Assembly (NCBI RefSeq): GCF_016918035.1
Contig: NZ_JAERWK010000005.1
Span: 186,001-250,000 of the forward strand
Source: Nakamurella leprariae
GTDB lineage: Bacteria > Actinomycetota > Actinomycetes > Mycobacteriales > Nakamurellaceae
Direction: 5' to 3'
DNA: 64,000 nucleotides
Made by a program: the position numbers and the translations under genes. Positions 32,868 to 43,170 of the stretch are shown piece by piece (position 1 is the stretch's first letter; the number at the start of each line of letters is the position of its first letter). A model generated the notes under the pieces. That model searched no databases and had not been told where the DNA came from. It saw only the letters and a program-made list of their open reading frames with translations.

Positions 32868-33388
32868 CACACGCCCCCACCGGGACGGTGGTCGCCGCCG
32901 CCGGCCAGCTGGTCCAGCGCGTGGTCCAGCACGCCGTCGAGCACGCCCAGCCCGTCGCGCACCCCTCCGGTGGATCCCGGCAGGTTCAGCACCAGCGTGC
33001 GGCCGGCCACCCCGGCCAGGCCGCGGGAGAGGACCGCGGTCGGGACCGTGTCCGAGCCGGCCCGGCGGACGGCGTCGGCCAGGCCAGGGATCTCGTGGTC
33101 CAGCAACGGCGCGGTCAGCTGCGGGGTCACGTCGGTCGGCGACAGCCCCGTCCCACCGGAGGTCAGCACCAGCTGCACACCCGAGACGAGCGCGCCGGTC
33201 AGCGCCTCCCCCAGTTCCGGCCCGTCCGGCACCACCACCGGCTCGTCGACCACGAACCCGCGCTCGCGCAGCCAGGCCACCATCACCGGCCCGGTCCGGT
33301 CCGGGTAGACCCCGGTCGCCGCGCGGGTCGAGGCGATGATCACCACCGCGGTCCGGGCGGTCACGGCTTCCGGTTCCGGCGCGCTCAT
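32867..33388 (-). CDS. mog: Molybdopterin adenylyltransferase, MogA/MoaB family
   Basis: 173 residues. The MoCF-binding fold is clear: AVVIIASTRAATGVYPDRTGP, QLVLTSGGTGLSPTDVTPQ, and LNLPGSTGGVRDGLGVL. This enzyme adenylates molybdopterin before Mo insertion. Its start overlaps the moaC stop as ATGA and its stop overlaps moaE, so all three are translationally coupled. Confidence 0.9.
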   Translation of the reverse strand: MSAPEPEAVTARTAVVIIASTRAATGVYPDRTGPVMVAWLRERGFVVDEPVVVPDGPELGEALTGALVSGVQLVLTSGGTGLSPTDVTPQLTAPLLDHEIPGLADAVRRAGSDTVPTAVLSRGLAGVAGRTLVLNLPGSTGGVRDGLGVLDGVLDHALDQLAGGGDHRPGGGV

Positions 33389-33875
33389 CGGTCCACCGGC
33401 CGCGTCCAGGTCCCCGTCTTGCCGCCGTCCTTGGATTCCACCCGGACCGCGTCGAGCACCGCGGCCGGGTCGACCGCCTTGATCATGTCGTGCAGGGTGA
33501 GGCCGGCCACCGCGGCGGCGGTGAGCGCCTCCATCTCCACCCCGGTCCGGTCACTGGTCTTCACCGTCGCCCGGATGGCCACCGTGTCGAGGCCCGGCTC
33601 GAGATCGATCGTCACGCCGGACACCGCGATCGGGTGGCAGAGCGGGATCAGGTCCGGGGTGCGCTTGGCGGCCATGATGCCGGCGATCCGGGCCGTGGCC
33701 AGGGCGTCACCCTTGGGCAGGCCGTCCCGACGCAGCAGGTCGACCACCTCGGCGGTGGTGCGCACCACCGCCGAGGCGACCGCCCGCCGGTCGGTGACCG
33801 CCTTGCCCCCCACGTCGACCATGCGGGCCGCACCCGCCGCGTCGACGTGCGTGAGCTCCGGATCGCCGGCCACGC

Positions 33876-33879
<4 letters not shown>
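33385..33879 (-). CDS. moaC: Cyclic pyranopterin monophosphate synthase MoaC
   Basis: 164 residues. The MoaC blocks are all visible: ARMVDVGGKAVTDRRAVA, GLPKGDALATARIAGIMAAKRT, LIPLCHPIAVSGV with the catalytic region, DRTGVEMEALTAAAVAGLTLHDMIKAVD, and the C-terminal ESKDGGKTG. It converts 3',8-cyclo-GTP, made by MoaA, into cPMP. GTG 33879 overlaps the malic enzyme stop. Confidence 0.95.
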
Positions 33880-35354
<1,475 letters not shown>

Positions 35355-35476
35355 TGCCCACCACTCCTCGCCTCGTCCGCGGCGCCCGGGCGCGAGCCCG
35401 AGGGCCCGTCACCACGTGCGGGCGAGCCGACGAACCGTCACCGGTTCCGCGCGCCTTTGCCGCAGCAGACGATAGT

Positions 35477-35522
35477 CGCGCGTTCCCGCCGGGCGGGTCG
35501 ACCGCCCGGTCGGGAACGCGCG
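35477..35522. terminator. Long hairpin terminator after Baeyer-Villiger gene
   Basis: A 12-bp outer stem (35477-35488 with 35511-35522) surrounds an 8-bp inner stem around GTCGA. It sits 24 bases beyond the monooxygenase stop and separates it from malic enzyme on the same strand. Confidence 0.75.
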
Positions 35523-35545
35523 GGGACGAGGGTGACGCCGGACGG

Positions 35546-37192
35546 TCAGGAGTGCACGAACCCCTGGTAGCCCGAGTCGGCGATCTTCTGGCAGTGCACC
35601 CGGTAGTTGCCGACACCGCCGACGTACGGCATGAAGATGCGCGGCTTGCCGGGGATGTTGGCGCCGCGGTACCAGGACGCCGCCTTGTTCATCAGGGTCA
35701 CCGACGCCACGTCGTTGACGTGCTGCACCCAGTCGTCCTCGGCCGGGACTTCGGCCTCGGACCGCTGCAGGTCGTGGTCCCGCAGGTGGTTCAGGTGGTC
35801 GGAGATCCACTCCACGTGCTGCTCGATCGAGACCAGCATGTTGGACAGCACCGACGGGCTGCCCGGGCCGGTGATCATGAACAGGTTCGGGAACCCGGCA
35901 GTGGACACCCCCAGGTAGGTGCGCGGCCCGGCCGCCCACTTGTCCTTGAGCGCCACGCCGTCGACGCCGCGGATGTCGATCTTCAGCAGCGGTCCGGTCA
36001 TCGCGTCGAATCCGGTAGCGAAGACGATGGCGTCGAACTCCATCTCCTCGTCCCCGGCCCGGATGCCGGTCGCGGTGATCTCCTCGATCGGCTGCGAGCG
36101 CAGGTCGACCAGCCGGACGTGGTCACGGTTGAACGTGTCGTAGTAACCGGTGTCCACGCAGAGCCGCTTGGCGCCGATCGGGTAGTCCTTCGGGCTCAGC
36201 AGATCGGCGGTCTGCGGGTCCTTGACGATGTCGCGGATCCGCTCCCGCACGTACTCGGCCGCGATGGCGTTGGCGGTCTCGTCCACCGAGGTGTCGGTGA
36301 AGCCACCCAGGAAGGTCAGACCACCCTCGGCCCAGCGCGAGTCGAACTCCTGCCGGCGTTCGTCCTCGGGGGTCTCGAGCGCCGCCTTGGTCGGCGGGTT
36401 CTTGACGATCATGCCGCCGGCGGTCAGCCGGAGCTCGGCGCGGATCGACGGGTAGTCGGCCTTGACCCGGGCGACCTCGGCCGGGTCCAGCGTCCGGTTG
36501 TGCGCCGGGATGCTGAAGTTCGGGGTCCGCTGGAACACGGTCAGCTGGGACGCCTGCTCGGCGATGAGCGGGATCGACTGGATGCCGGACGATCCGGTGC
36601 CGATCACCGCGACCCGCTGGCCGGTGAAGTCCACGCCCTCGTGCGGCCACTTGCTGGTGTGGTACTGCTTGCCCTGGTAGTGCTCCAGGCCCGGGAAGTC
36701 CGGGACCCGGGCCGCCGACAGGCATCCCACCGCGGTGACCAGGTAGCGGCTGCGGATGACGTCACCGCCGTTGGTCTCGAGCACCCACTCGGTGGCGTCC
36801 TCGTCCCACACCGCGTGCTCCACGGTGGTGTTGAACGAGATGTCCCGGCGCAGGTCGAGCCGGTCGGCCACCCAACCGGCGTACTGCAGCAGCTCGGGCT
36901 GCGGCGCGTACTTCTCCGACCACTCCCAGGTCTGCTGGATCTCCTCGTCGAACGAGTAGCTGTAGTACAGGCTCTCGATGTCGCAGCGGGCACCCGGGTA
37001 CCGGTTCCAGTACCAGGTGCCGCCGACGTCGTCGCCGGTCTCGTAGACATGGACGTTCCAGCCCTGCTGACGCAGGGTGTGCAGCATGTACATGCCGGCG
37101 AAACCGGCGCCCAGCACGGCCACGTCGTAGCGCGCGGTGGGCTCCTCGCCGGCGTGCTCGTGCTGGCCGGGCAGGTTCAAGGTCTGGGTCAT
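35546..37192 (-). CDS. Baeyer-Villiger-type flavin monooxygenase
   Basis: 548 residues. FAD-binding GAGFAG (28-33), the BVMO fingerprint as YQGKQYHTSKWP (172-183; Tyr replaces the usual first Phe), and NADPH-binding GTGSSG (198-203). The sequence also shows WYWNRYPGARCDIES and FDAIVFATGFDAMTGPL, typical of cyclohexanone/ketone monooxygenases. It inserts oxygen next to a carbonyl to give an ester or lactone. It is followed by a terminator and preceded, 33 bases upstream, by an HSL-type esterase gene that could hydrolyse the product. The actual substrate is unknown. Confidence 0.9.
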   Translation of the reverse strand: MTQTLNLPGQHEHAGEEPTARYDVAVLGAGFAGMYMLHTLRQQGWNVHVYETGDDVGGTWYWNRYPGARCDIESLYYSYSFDEEIQQTWEWSEKYAPQPELLQYAGWVADRLDLRRDISFNTTVEHAVWDEDATEWVLETNGGDVIRSRYLVTAVGCLSAARVPDFPGLEHYQGKQYHTSKWPHEGVDFTGQRVAVIGTGSSGIQSIPLIAEQASQLTVFQRTPNFSIPAHNRTLDPAEVARVKADYPSIRAELRLTAGGMIVKNPPTKAALETPEDERRQEFDSRWAEGGLTFLGGFTDTSVDETANAIAAEYVRERIRDIVKDPQTADLLSPKDYPIGAKRLCVDTGYYDTFNRDHVRLVDLRSQPIEEITATGIRAGDEEMEFDAIVFATGFDAMTGPLLKIDIRGVDGVALKDKWAAGPRTYLGVSTAGFPNLFMITGPGSPSVLSNMLVSIEQHVEWISDHLNHLRDHDLQRSEAEVPAEDDWVQHVNDVASVTLMNKAASWYRGANIPGKPRIFMPYVGGVGNYRVHCQKIADSGYQGFVHS

Positions 37193-37225
37193 CGTCGATC
37201 CGTCCTGGAAGTCAGTGGGGCGCGC

Positions 37226-38191
37226 TCAGCCGGCCGACGCGGCGGCGGTCGGGGCGGTGGTGGAGTCGGGGGTCCGGCCGAGGTGACGGTTGACGCCGTC
37301 GACGACGTACTGCATGCCGGCACCGGCGCCGGGCAGCACGTCGACCATCTGGAAGAAGCCGTGCATCTGGCCCTCGAACATGCGGTGCTCGACGGTCACG
37401 CCGGCCGCCTCGAGCGCGGCGGCATAGGCCTCGCCCTCGGACCGCAGCACGTCGTGCTCGGCGACCAGGCTGATGGTCGGCGGCAGCCCGGCCAGGGACT
37501 CGGCCCGCAGCGGCGCGGCGTCCAGGCTGAACCGCTGGGTGGTGTCGGCGTAGTGGTCCCAGAACCAGATCATCGTCTCCTTGGAGAGCATCAGCTGGTT
37601 CTGCGGGTCGAGGTAGGACGCGGTGTCCAGATCGGCATCGGTCACCGGGTAGATCAGCACCTGCAGGTCGATCTGCGGACCGCCGGCGTCCCGGGCCCGC
37701 AGCGTCATGACCGCGCTGAGGTTCCCGCCGGCGCTGTCGCCGCCGACGATCAGCGGGACCTGCCGACCGGCGATCCGCTCCATCGAGTCGGCGGCCCAGC
37801 GCAGCGCCTGCCAGCTGTCCTCGACCGCCGCCGGGAACGGCGCCTCCGGGGCCTTGCGGTAGTCGACCATCACCACCGCACAGTTGGTGCCGGCGGCGAG
37901 TCGGCGGCCGACGGTGTCGTACCGGTCGATGTCGCCGAGCACCCAGCCGCCGCCGTGGATGTAGACGAAGATCCCGGCCGGGGACTCGGTGGGCACCAGG
38001 GTGCGGACCCGGAACGAACTGCCGTCGGCGGTGGGCAGGGTGTCCTGCTCGACGCGGACCATCTCCGGCCCGGCGGGCCCGGGAGGCACGGGCATCGCCC
38101 GCGCCTCGGCCGGCTGCATCTGGTGCAGCGGCTGCCCACCGAGCGCAGCCATCTGGGCCAGCAGGGCGGTCGTCGCTTCGTCCAACGCCAT
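37226..38191 (-). CDS. Alpha/beta hydrolase, HSL-family esterase/lipase
   Basis: 321 residues. The oxyanion-hole motif HGGG is at 79-82, nucleophile Ser153 is in GDSAGG, and Asp247 (AEHDVLR) and His277 (GQMHGFF) complete the triad. This is the hormone-sensitive-lipase group, which cleaves short-chain esters and lactones. AGGAGG ten or so bases before ATG 38191 sets the start. It is in operon order with the BVMO gene downstream, suggesting it opens the BVMO product. Confidence 0.88.
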   Translation of the reverse strand: MALDEATTALLAQMAALGGQPLHQMQPAEARAMPVPPGPAGPEMVRVEQDTLPTADGSSFRVRTLVPTESPAGIFVYIHGGGWVLGDIDRYDTVGRRLAAGTNCAVVMVDYRKAPEAPFPAAVEDSWQALRWAADSMERIAGRQVPLIVGGDSAGGNLSAVMTLRARDAGGPQIDLQVLIYPVTDADLDTASYLDPQNQLMLSKETMIWFWDHYADTTQRFSLDAAPLRAESLAGLPPTISLVAEHDVLRSEGEAYAAALEAAGVTVEHRMFEGQMHGFFQMVDVLPGAGAGMQYVVDGVNRHLGRTPDSTTAPTAAASAG

Positions 38192-38369
38192 CGGTGGAGT
38201 CCTCCTGATCCGGCAACGGTGCCGTGCGTGCGTGCAGGCGGTCGCCAGGTGGCGCGACCGACCGTTCATCAGGGTGCGACGACCTGTGAGCGCAGTCACG
38301 GTGCAGCTGGCGCAGACTCAGCGGTGCTGGTCGCCAATTGCCCAATGCACTGGTCGAACGAACGGGCGG

Positions 38370-39533
38370 TCAGCCGGAGCTGTCCGCCTCGCCCTCGGAG
38401 AAGTCCCGCAGGCGCTGCATGACCAGCGCGAGCATCAGCCGGAACCGGCCGTACGGCGTGTTCACCGAGAAGCCGAGCAGGCGCTCCGCCCGCGCCGTGC
38501 GGTGACCGACCGAGTTGTGGTGCAGGTGCAGGTGCGCGGCGGCCCGGCGGAACGACTCGGTGGCCGCAACCACCTCGAGCGTGCGCAGCATGGCGCGGCC
38601 CTCGGTCTCGGCGGCGAGCCGGTCCAGCACCTGTACCTCCGGGACCCGGTTGATCGCGTCGGCGGTCAGTTGCTCGGCCAGCAGCTGGAACCCGCCGCCC
38701 ATCGCCGCGGCGTCCACCGCGACCGCCTCGTCGGCGGTGTACGGGCCGCGCGGCCGCGGACTGGGCAACGAGTAGCGCATGCCCAGCCGAGCCTGCCGGG
38801 CCGCCGCGGCCAACGCGGACGCCGGGAACGGCGCACTGAAGCCGAGTCGGGCGCCGATCGGGACCCCCAGGTCGGGCGGCAGCTCTCCGGGCGTCACCAC
38901 CAACCACGCCCGCGCCTCACGGCCGACCCGCACCCCGGCGCTGCTGCCCCCGAGCTGACGGACGACCTCGTCGACCGCCGCCGCCGGCCCGAGCATGGCC
39001 AGCACCCGGAACGACGACGCCGCCGGTAGCCGCAGCGCGCGCAGCGCGGCCGCCCGGAAGGTGGCGTCCTGCCCGTCGGTCAGGATGGCGGCCACCAGCG
39101 CGGCCTCGTCCTGGTCGTCGACCCGGCGGGCCAGGTCGTCCAGCACGATGCTGCAGGTCACGGCCAGCCGGTCCAGCACCACGGCGACCGGCAGCCCGGC
39201 CGACGCCTCGGGGCGGTCGAGCATCCAGACCTCGTCGCCCGAGGCGGTGGTGACCACGGTCGCCCCGGCCGGTGGATCACCGTCCTCGGGGGGCCGCCCG
39301 GGCTCGCACCACCGGCGCACGCGCCGCGATGCCGAGCGGATCCCGACCGGTCCGCCGGCGATCCGCGCGCCGCGGACCAGCACGGCGTCGAGCCGCGGCG
39401 ACTCGTGCAGGACGCGGTCGAAGGCGTGCACCACGGTCAACACCTGATCGGCGGTCGGCGGCACGGCTCCGCCCTCGAGGGCCCCTGCGGCCGCACCGCC
39501 GTCGTTGGCGGTGCTGGTGGCGACGTCGCTCAC
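38370..39533 (-). CDS. PucR/CdaR-type transcriptional regulator
   Basis: 387 residues. The C-terminal HTH typical of PucR proteins is AHLHLHHNSVGHRTARAERLLGF (about 340-365). The central part (residues 170-300) resembles the GGDEF-like/CdaR dimerisation region, and the N-terminal third is a variable sensor. It is divergent from the CoA-transferase gene and flanked by the BVMO/esterase genes, so it may control the whole catabolic cluster. GTG 39533 follows a TACCCT hexamer (plus strand AGGGTA at 39541-39546) by seven bases, a leaderless arrangement. Confidence 0.82.
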   Translation of the reverse strand: MSDVATSTANDGGAAAGALEGGAVPPTADQVLTVVHAFDRVLHESPRLDAVLVRGARIAGGPVGIRSASRRVRRWCEPGRPPEDGDPPAGATVVTTASGDEVWMLDRPEASAGLPVAVVLDRLAVTCSIVLDDLARRVDDQDEAALVAAILTDGQDATFRAAALRALRLPAASSFRVLAMLGPAAAVDEVVRQLGGSSAGVRVGREARAWLVVTPGELPPDLGVPIGARLGFSAPFPASALAAAARQARLGMRYSLPSPRPRGPYTADEAVAVDAAAMGGGFQLLAEQLTADAINRVPEVQVLDRLAAETEGRAMLRTLEVVAATESFRRAAAHLHLHHNSVGHRTARAERLLGFSVNTPYGRFRLMLALVMQRLRDFSEGEADSSG

Positions 39534-39546
39534 CCGGCGAAGGGTA
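39534..39546 (-). promoter_or_regulatory. Putative leaderless -10 element of PucR gene
   Basis: On the minus strand TACCCT (39541-39546), seven bases, then GTG 39533. Confidence 0.45.
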
Positions 39547-39714
39547 CGCGGAGTTGCGGATCTTGCCGTGCGGCCGGGTCGGCACGGACGACCCCCGCCG
39601 TCCTCCGCCCCGCCCACCCACTTCCGGACGCCTGGCGTCGGGAAGTAGCGTGTCCTCGGGCGCCTCCGGGTGCCGCAGTTCGTTCGTGGCCGATGCCGTC
39701 CACAGGAGGATGCG

Positions 39715-42159
39715 ATGACGCAGCCGCCCAGCGCCGACCGTGCTGCCCCGCGCGGCGGCCCCGACCTGCCGTTGACCGGCCTGCGGATCGTCGACGCGGT
39801 CGACGGCCCGTTGCAGGGCGCCACCCGGATCCTGGCCGACCTCGGCGCCGAGGTGATCCGCATCGAGCCCCCGGCCGGGTCCTCCGCCCGCGGCACCGGG
39901 ATGGTCGTCGACGGCCACGACGTGACCTTCGCGCTCCGCAACGCCAACAAGGTCGGCGGTACGGCCGATCTGGACGACCCCGCCGACCTGGCCCGGCTGC
40001 ACCAGGTGCTGGCCACGGCCGATGTCTTCGTCCACGACGATCCACCGGCAGCGGCCCACGCACGCGGACTCGACCCGGACTCACTCCGGGCCCTGAACGC
40101 CGAGCTGGTCACCGTGTCGCTGCGCGACTTCGGCGCGGCCGGGCCGCGTTCCGGCTGGCTCGGGACCGCGGACGTGCACGCGGCCCTGAGCACGGTGCTC
40201 TCGAGATCCGGCCTGCCCGAGGTGCCCAGCCCGTTGCTGCCGCCGGAGTTCCTGGCCTACCAGGCCGCCTCGGCCCAGGCGGCCTGGGTGATCATGCTGG
40301 CGTTCTGGCACGCCGCCCGCACCGGGCAGGGCGACTTCGCTGACTTCTCGGTGTCCGAGGCACTGATCCAGATCCTCGATCCCGGCCTCGGTTCCGCCGG
40401 CAGCGCCCGGGCCGGACGGCCGGGCCTGGACCTGCCGCGGGGCCGGCCCGACGCCAGGCACCTCTACCCGATCTTCCCGGCGGCCGACGGGTGGGTCCGC
40501 TTCTGCGTGCTGTCCGCCCGGCAGTGGCGGGGGATGTTCCGCTGGCTGGGCGAACCCGCCGAGTTCGCCGACCCCAAGTACGACAACGGCGTGATCCGGT
40601 TCGGTGCCGCCGACCGGCTCTACCCGCTGATCGGCGCGATGGTCGCCCCACTCACCCGGGCCGAGGCGGTGGAGCAGGGTCAGGCGTTCGGCGTGCCCAC
40701 CGCCGCGCTGCTGTCGGTGCAGGAGGTGCTGGAGACCGACGCCTACCGCGAGTCCGGCTCGTTCACGACCACCGAGCTGGAGCCGGGCCTGACGGTGACC
40801 GCACCGACCGGCCTGTACGAGCTCGACGGCGTCCACCTCGACATCCGCCGCCCGGCACCCACGGTCGGCACGCCGCTCCCGTCGCCGGACCGGGCCACCC
40901 GGCTCACCGCCCCGGCGGCGACCGCCGGTACCCGGCCGTTCGAGGGGCTCCGGGTGCTCGACCTGGGGGTCATCGTGGTGGGCGCCGAACTGGGCCGGCT
41001 GTTCGCCGACCACGGCGCCGACGTCATCAAGATCGAGAGCACCGCGTTCCCGGACGGCAGCCGACAGGCCCATGACGGCTCACAGATGACCCACGGCTTC
41101 GCCTGGGGCCACCGCAACAAGCGCAGCCTCGGCCTGGACCTGCGCTCCGAACGGGGCCGCGCCCTGTTCACCCGGCTGGTCGAGCAGGCCGACGTGGTGC
41201 TCACCAACTTCAAGCCGGGCACCCTGGCCAAGCTGGGCTTCGACCTGGAGGCGCTGACCGCCATCAACCCGCGGATCGTGCTGTCCGAGAGCAGCGCGTT
41301 CGGCAACGTCGGGCCGTGGAGCCGCCGGATGGGCTACGGCCCGCTGGTCCGGGCCAGCGCCGGGCTGAGCCTGCAGTGGCGTTACCCGGACATCGAGGGT
41401 TCGTTCAGCGACGCCATCACGATCTTCCCCGACCATGTGGTGGGCCGGCTCAACGCGATCGCGGTCACCGCGCTGCTGCTGCGGCGGGAACGCACCGGCC
41501 GCGGCGGCCAGGTCGGGACCGCCCAGGTCGACGCCATCTTCAACGCCATGGGCGACCGGCTGGTCGCCGAGTCGGTGCAGCCCGGGACCATCCGGGCCGA
41601 GGGCAACGACCGGCTGCTGGACGCGCCGCGCGGCATCGTCCCTGCCGCCGGGGACGACGACTGGGTGGTCGTCGACGTCCGGGGCGACGACCAGTTCGCC
41701 GCGGTGGCCCGGACCATCGGTCGCCCCGAGTGGCTCACCGACCCCTCTCTGGCCACCGCGGCCGGGCGGGTGCAGGCCCGGGACCGACTGCGGGCGGAGC
41801 TGGCGGCCTGGACCGCCACTCGCCCGGCCGTCGAGGCGGCCGAGATCCTGCAGACGGCAGGGATTCCCGCCGGCAATCTGGTCCGGGTCCCGGACCTGCT
41901 CACCGACGACCATCTGGCCGTCCGGCAGGCGTTCGACCGGCTCCCGCAACCCCAGTTCGCCGATCCCCTACCCACCCACGGCGCCGAGGCCCGCTTCCGC
42001 GAGGTGCCCGTCCCGGAGTGGCGCGCCGCTCCGGTGCAGGGCGAGCACACCCGCGAGATCGCCACCGACCTGCTCGGCCTCGGCGACGACGAGATCGACA
42101 CCCTGCTCACCGACGGCACGCTCGAGGAGTCGTTCATCCAGCCGGTGGCCGCCCGATGA
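39715..42159 (+). CDS. CaiB/BaiF-family CoA-transferase, two tandem domains fused
   Basis: 814 residues, about twice the length of a single family III CoA-transferase. The first unit (residues 15-395) starts GLRIVDAVDGPLQGATRILADLGAEVIRIEPP; the second (410-810) starts GLRVLDLGVIVVGAELGRLFADHGADVIKIES and includes FAWGHRNKRSLGLDLRSERGR. The first unit has lost some conserved positions (for example NANKVGGTADLDD in place of NRNKRSLxLDL), so only the second may be fully active. AGGAGG at 39705 fits ATG 39715. It likely activates an acid as CoA thioester. Confidence 0.88.
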   Translation: MTQPPSADRAAPRGGPDLPLTGLRIVDAVDGPLQGATRILADLGAEVIRIEPPAGSSARGTGMVVDGHDVTFALRNANKVGGTADLDDPADLARLHQVLATADVFVHDDPPAAAHARGLDPDSLRALNAELVTVSLRDFGAAGPRSGWLGTADVHAALSTVLSRSGLPEVPSPLLPPEFLAYQAASAQAAWVIMLAFWHAARTGQGDFADFSVSEALIQILDPGLGSAGSARAGRPGLDLPRGRPDARHLYPIFPAADGWVRFCVLSARQWRGMFRWLGEPAEFADPKYDNGVIRFGAADRLYPLIGAMVAPLTRAEAVEQGQAFGVPTAALLSVQEVLETDAYRESGSFTTTELEPGLTVTAPTGLYELDGVHLDIRRPAPTVGTPLPSPDRATRLTAPAATAGTRPFEGLRVLDLGVIVVGAELGRLFADHGADVIKIESTAFPDGSRQAHDGSQMTHGFAWGHRNKRSLGLDLRSERGRALFTRLVEQADVVLTNFKPGTLAKLGFDLEALTAINPRIVLSESSAFGNVGPWSRRMGYGPLVRASAGLSLQWRYPDIEGSFSDAITIFPDHVVGRLNAIAVTALLLRRERTGRGGQVGTAQVDAIFNAMGDRLVAESVQPGTIRAEGNDRLLDAPRGIVPAAGDDDWVVVDVRGDDQFAAVARTIGRPEWLTDPSLATAAGRVQARDRLRAELAAWTATRPAVEAAEILQTAGIPAGNLVRVPDLLTDDHLAVRQAFDRLPQPQFADPLPTHGAEARFREVPVPEWRAAPVQGEHTREIATDLLGLGDDEIDTLLTDGTLEESFIQPVAAR

Positions 42160-42298
42160 CCGAGCCTGCGGGTCGCCCGGCGGATCGATCGCACCCCACG
42201 TACGGTGGGCCCAGGATTCCTGACGGACAGAGTCGGCAAGTCCGATCCCGTCCGACACCGACCAGCACCAGCACCAGCACCAGGAAGGCGCCCCTGTC

Positions 42299-43165
42299 AT
42301 GAGCGAAGTCCTCGACCCCGCCGAGCCCGGCGCCTGCAACGGCTCGGCGCACGCCGACGGAACGGTGGCGGTGGGCGGCAACGGTACCGTGCTGGCCGAA
42401 CGACGCGGCCACGTGCTGATCGTGACGCTGCACCGGCCCGAGGCCCGCAACGCGGTCAACACCGATCTGACCGTCGGCGTCGGTGAGGCACTGGATCTGG
42501 CCGAGGCGGACCCGTCGATCTGGGTGGTGGTGATCACCGGCGCCGGCGACAAGGCGTTCTGCGCCGGCGCCGACCTCAAGGAGGCCGCGCGCGGCCGGCA
42601 GGGCCCGGTCGATCCGCGGATGGAGCGCTGGGGCTTCGCCGGCTACGTCAAGCACATGATCTCCAAGCCGACCATCGCGGCCGTGAACGGCTTCGCCCTC
42701 GGCGGCGGCACCGAGATCGTGCTGGCCAGCGACCTGGCCGTGGCCGCCGACACCGCGACGTTCGGCCTGCCCGAGGTCAAGCGGGGCATCTTCGCCGGCG
42801 CCGGCGGGGCGTTCCGGCTGGCCCGGCAGATCCCACCGAAGATCGCCATGGAGCACCTGCTCGCCGGCGATCCGCTGCCCGCCGCGCGGGCGTTCGAGCT
42901 CGGCCTGGTCAACGCCGTGGTGCCGTTGCCCGAGCTGCTGGACACAGCTCTGGCGCTGGCCGAACGCATCTGCGTGAACGCCCCGCTGTCGGTGCAGGCC
43001 AGCAAGCGGCTCGCCCGCGGCATCGTCGACGGTGTCGCGGTGGACGAAGCCGACGACTGGGACCGGACGGCCGAGGAGGGCCGCACCCTGATGCGCAGCG
43101 CGGACGCCATGGAGGGCATGACCGCCTTCGCCGAGAAGCGCGCGCCGCGCTGGCAAGGGCGCTGA
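42299..43165 (+). CDS. Enoyl-CoA hydratase/isomerase (crotonase) family
   Basis: 288 residues. After a 30-residue variable leader the crotonase fold begins: VLIVTLHRPEARNAVNTDL, the oxyanion-hole segments GDKAFCAGADLKEA and FALGGGTEIVLASDLAVAAD, then FGLPEVKRGIFAGAGGAFRLAR with the usual catalytic Glu. It hydrates or isomerises a CoA thioester. It is 139 bases after the CoA-transferase and 5 bases before the thiolase-like gene. Confidence 0.9.
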   Translation: MSEVLDPAEPGACNGSAHADGTVAVGGNGTVLAERRGHVLIVTLHRPEARNAVNTDLTVGVGEALDLAEADPSIWVVVITGAGDKAFCAGADLKEAARGRQGPVDPRMERWGFAGYVKHMISKPTIAAVNGFALGGGTEIVLASDLAVAADTATFGLPEVKRGIFAGAGGAFRLARQIPPKIAMEHLLAGDPLPAARAFELGLVNAVVPLPELLDTALALAERICVNAPLSVQASKRLARGIVDGVAVDEADDWDRTAEEGRTLMRSADAMEGMTAFAEKRAPRWQGR

Positions 43166-43170
43166 ACGCC

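Noticed and set aside
42266-42290. CACCAG tandem units before the enoyl-CoA hydratase gene
   Set aside because: Short four-unit microsatellite in a non-coding leader with no sign of function.
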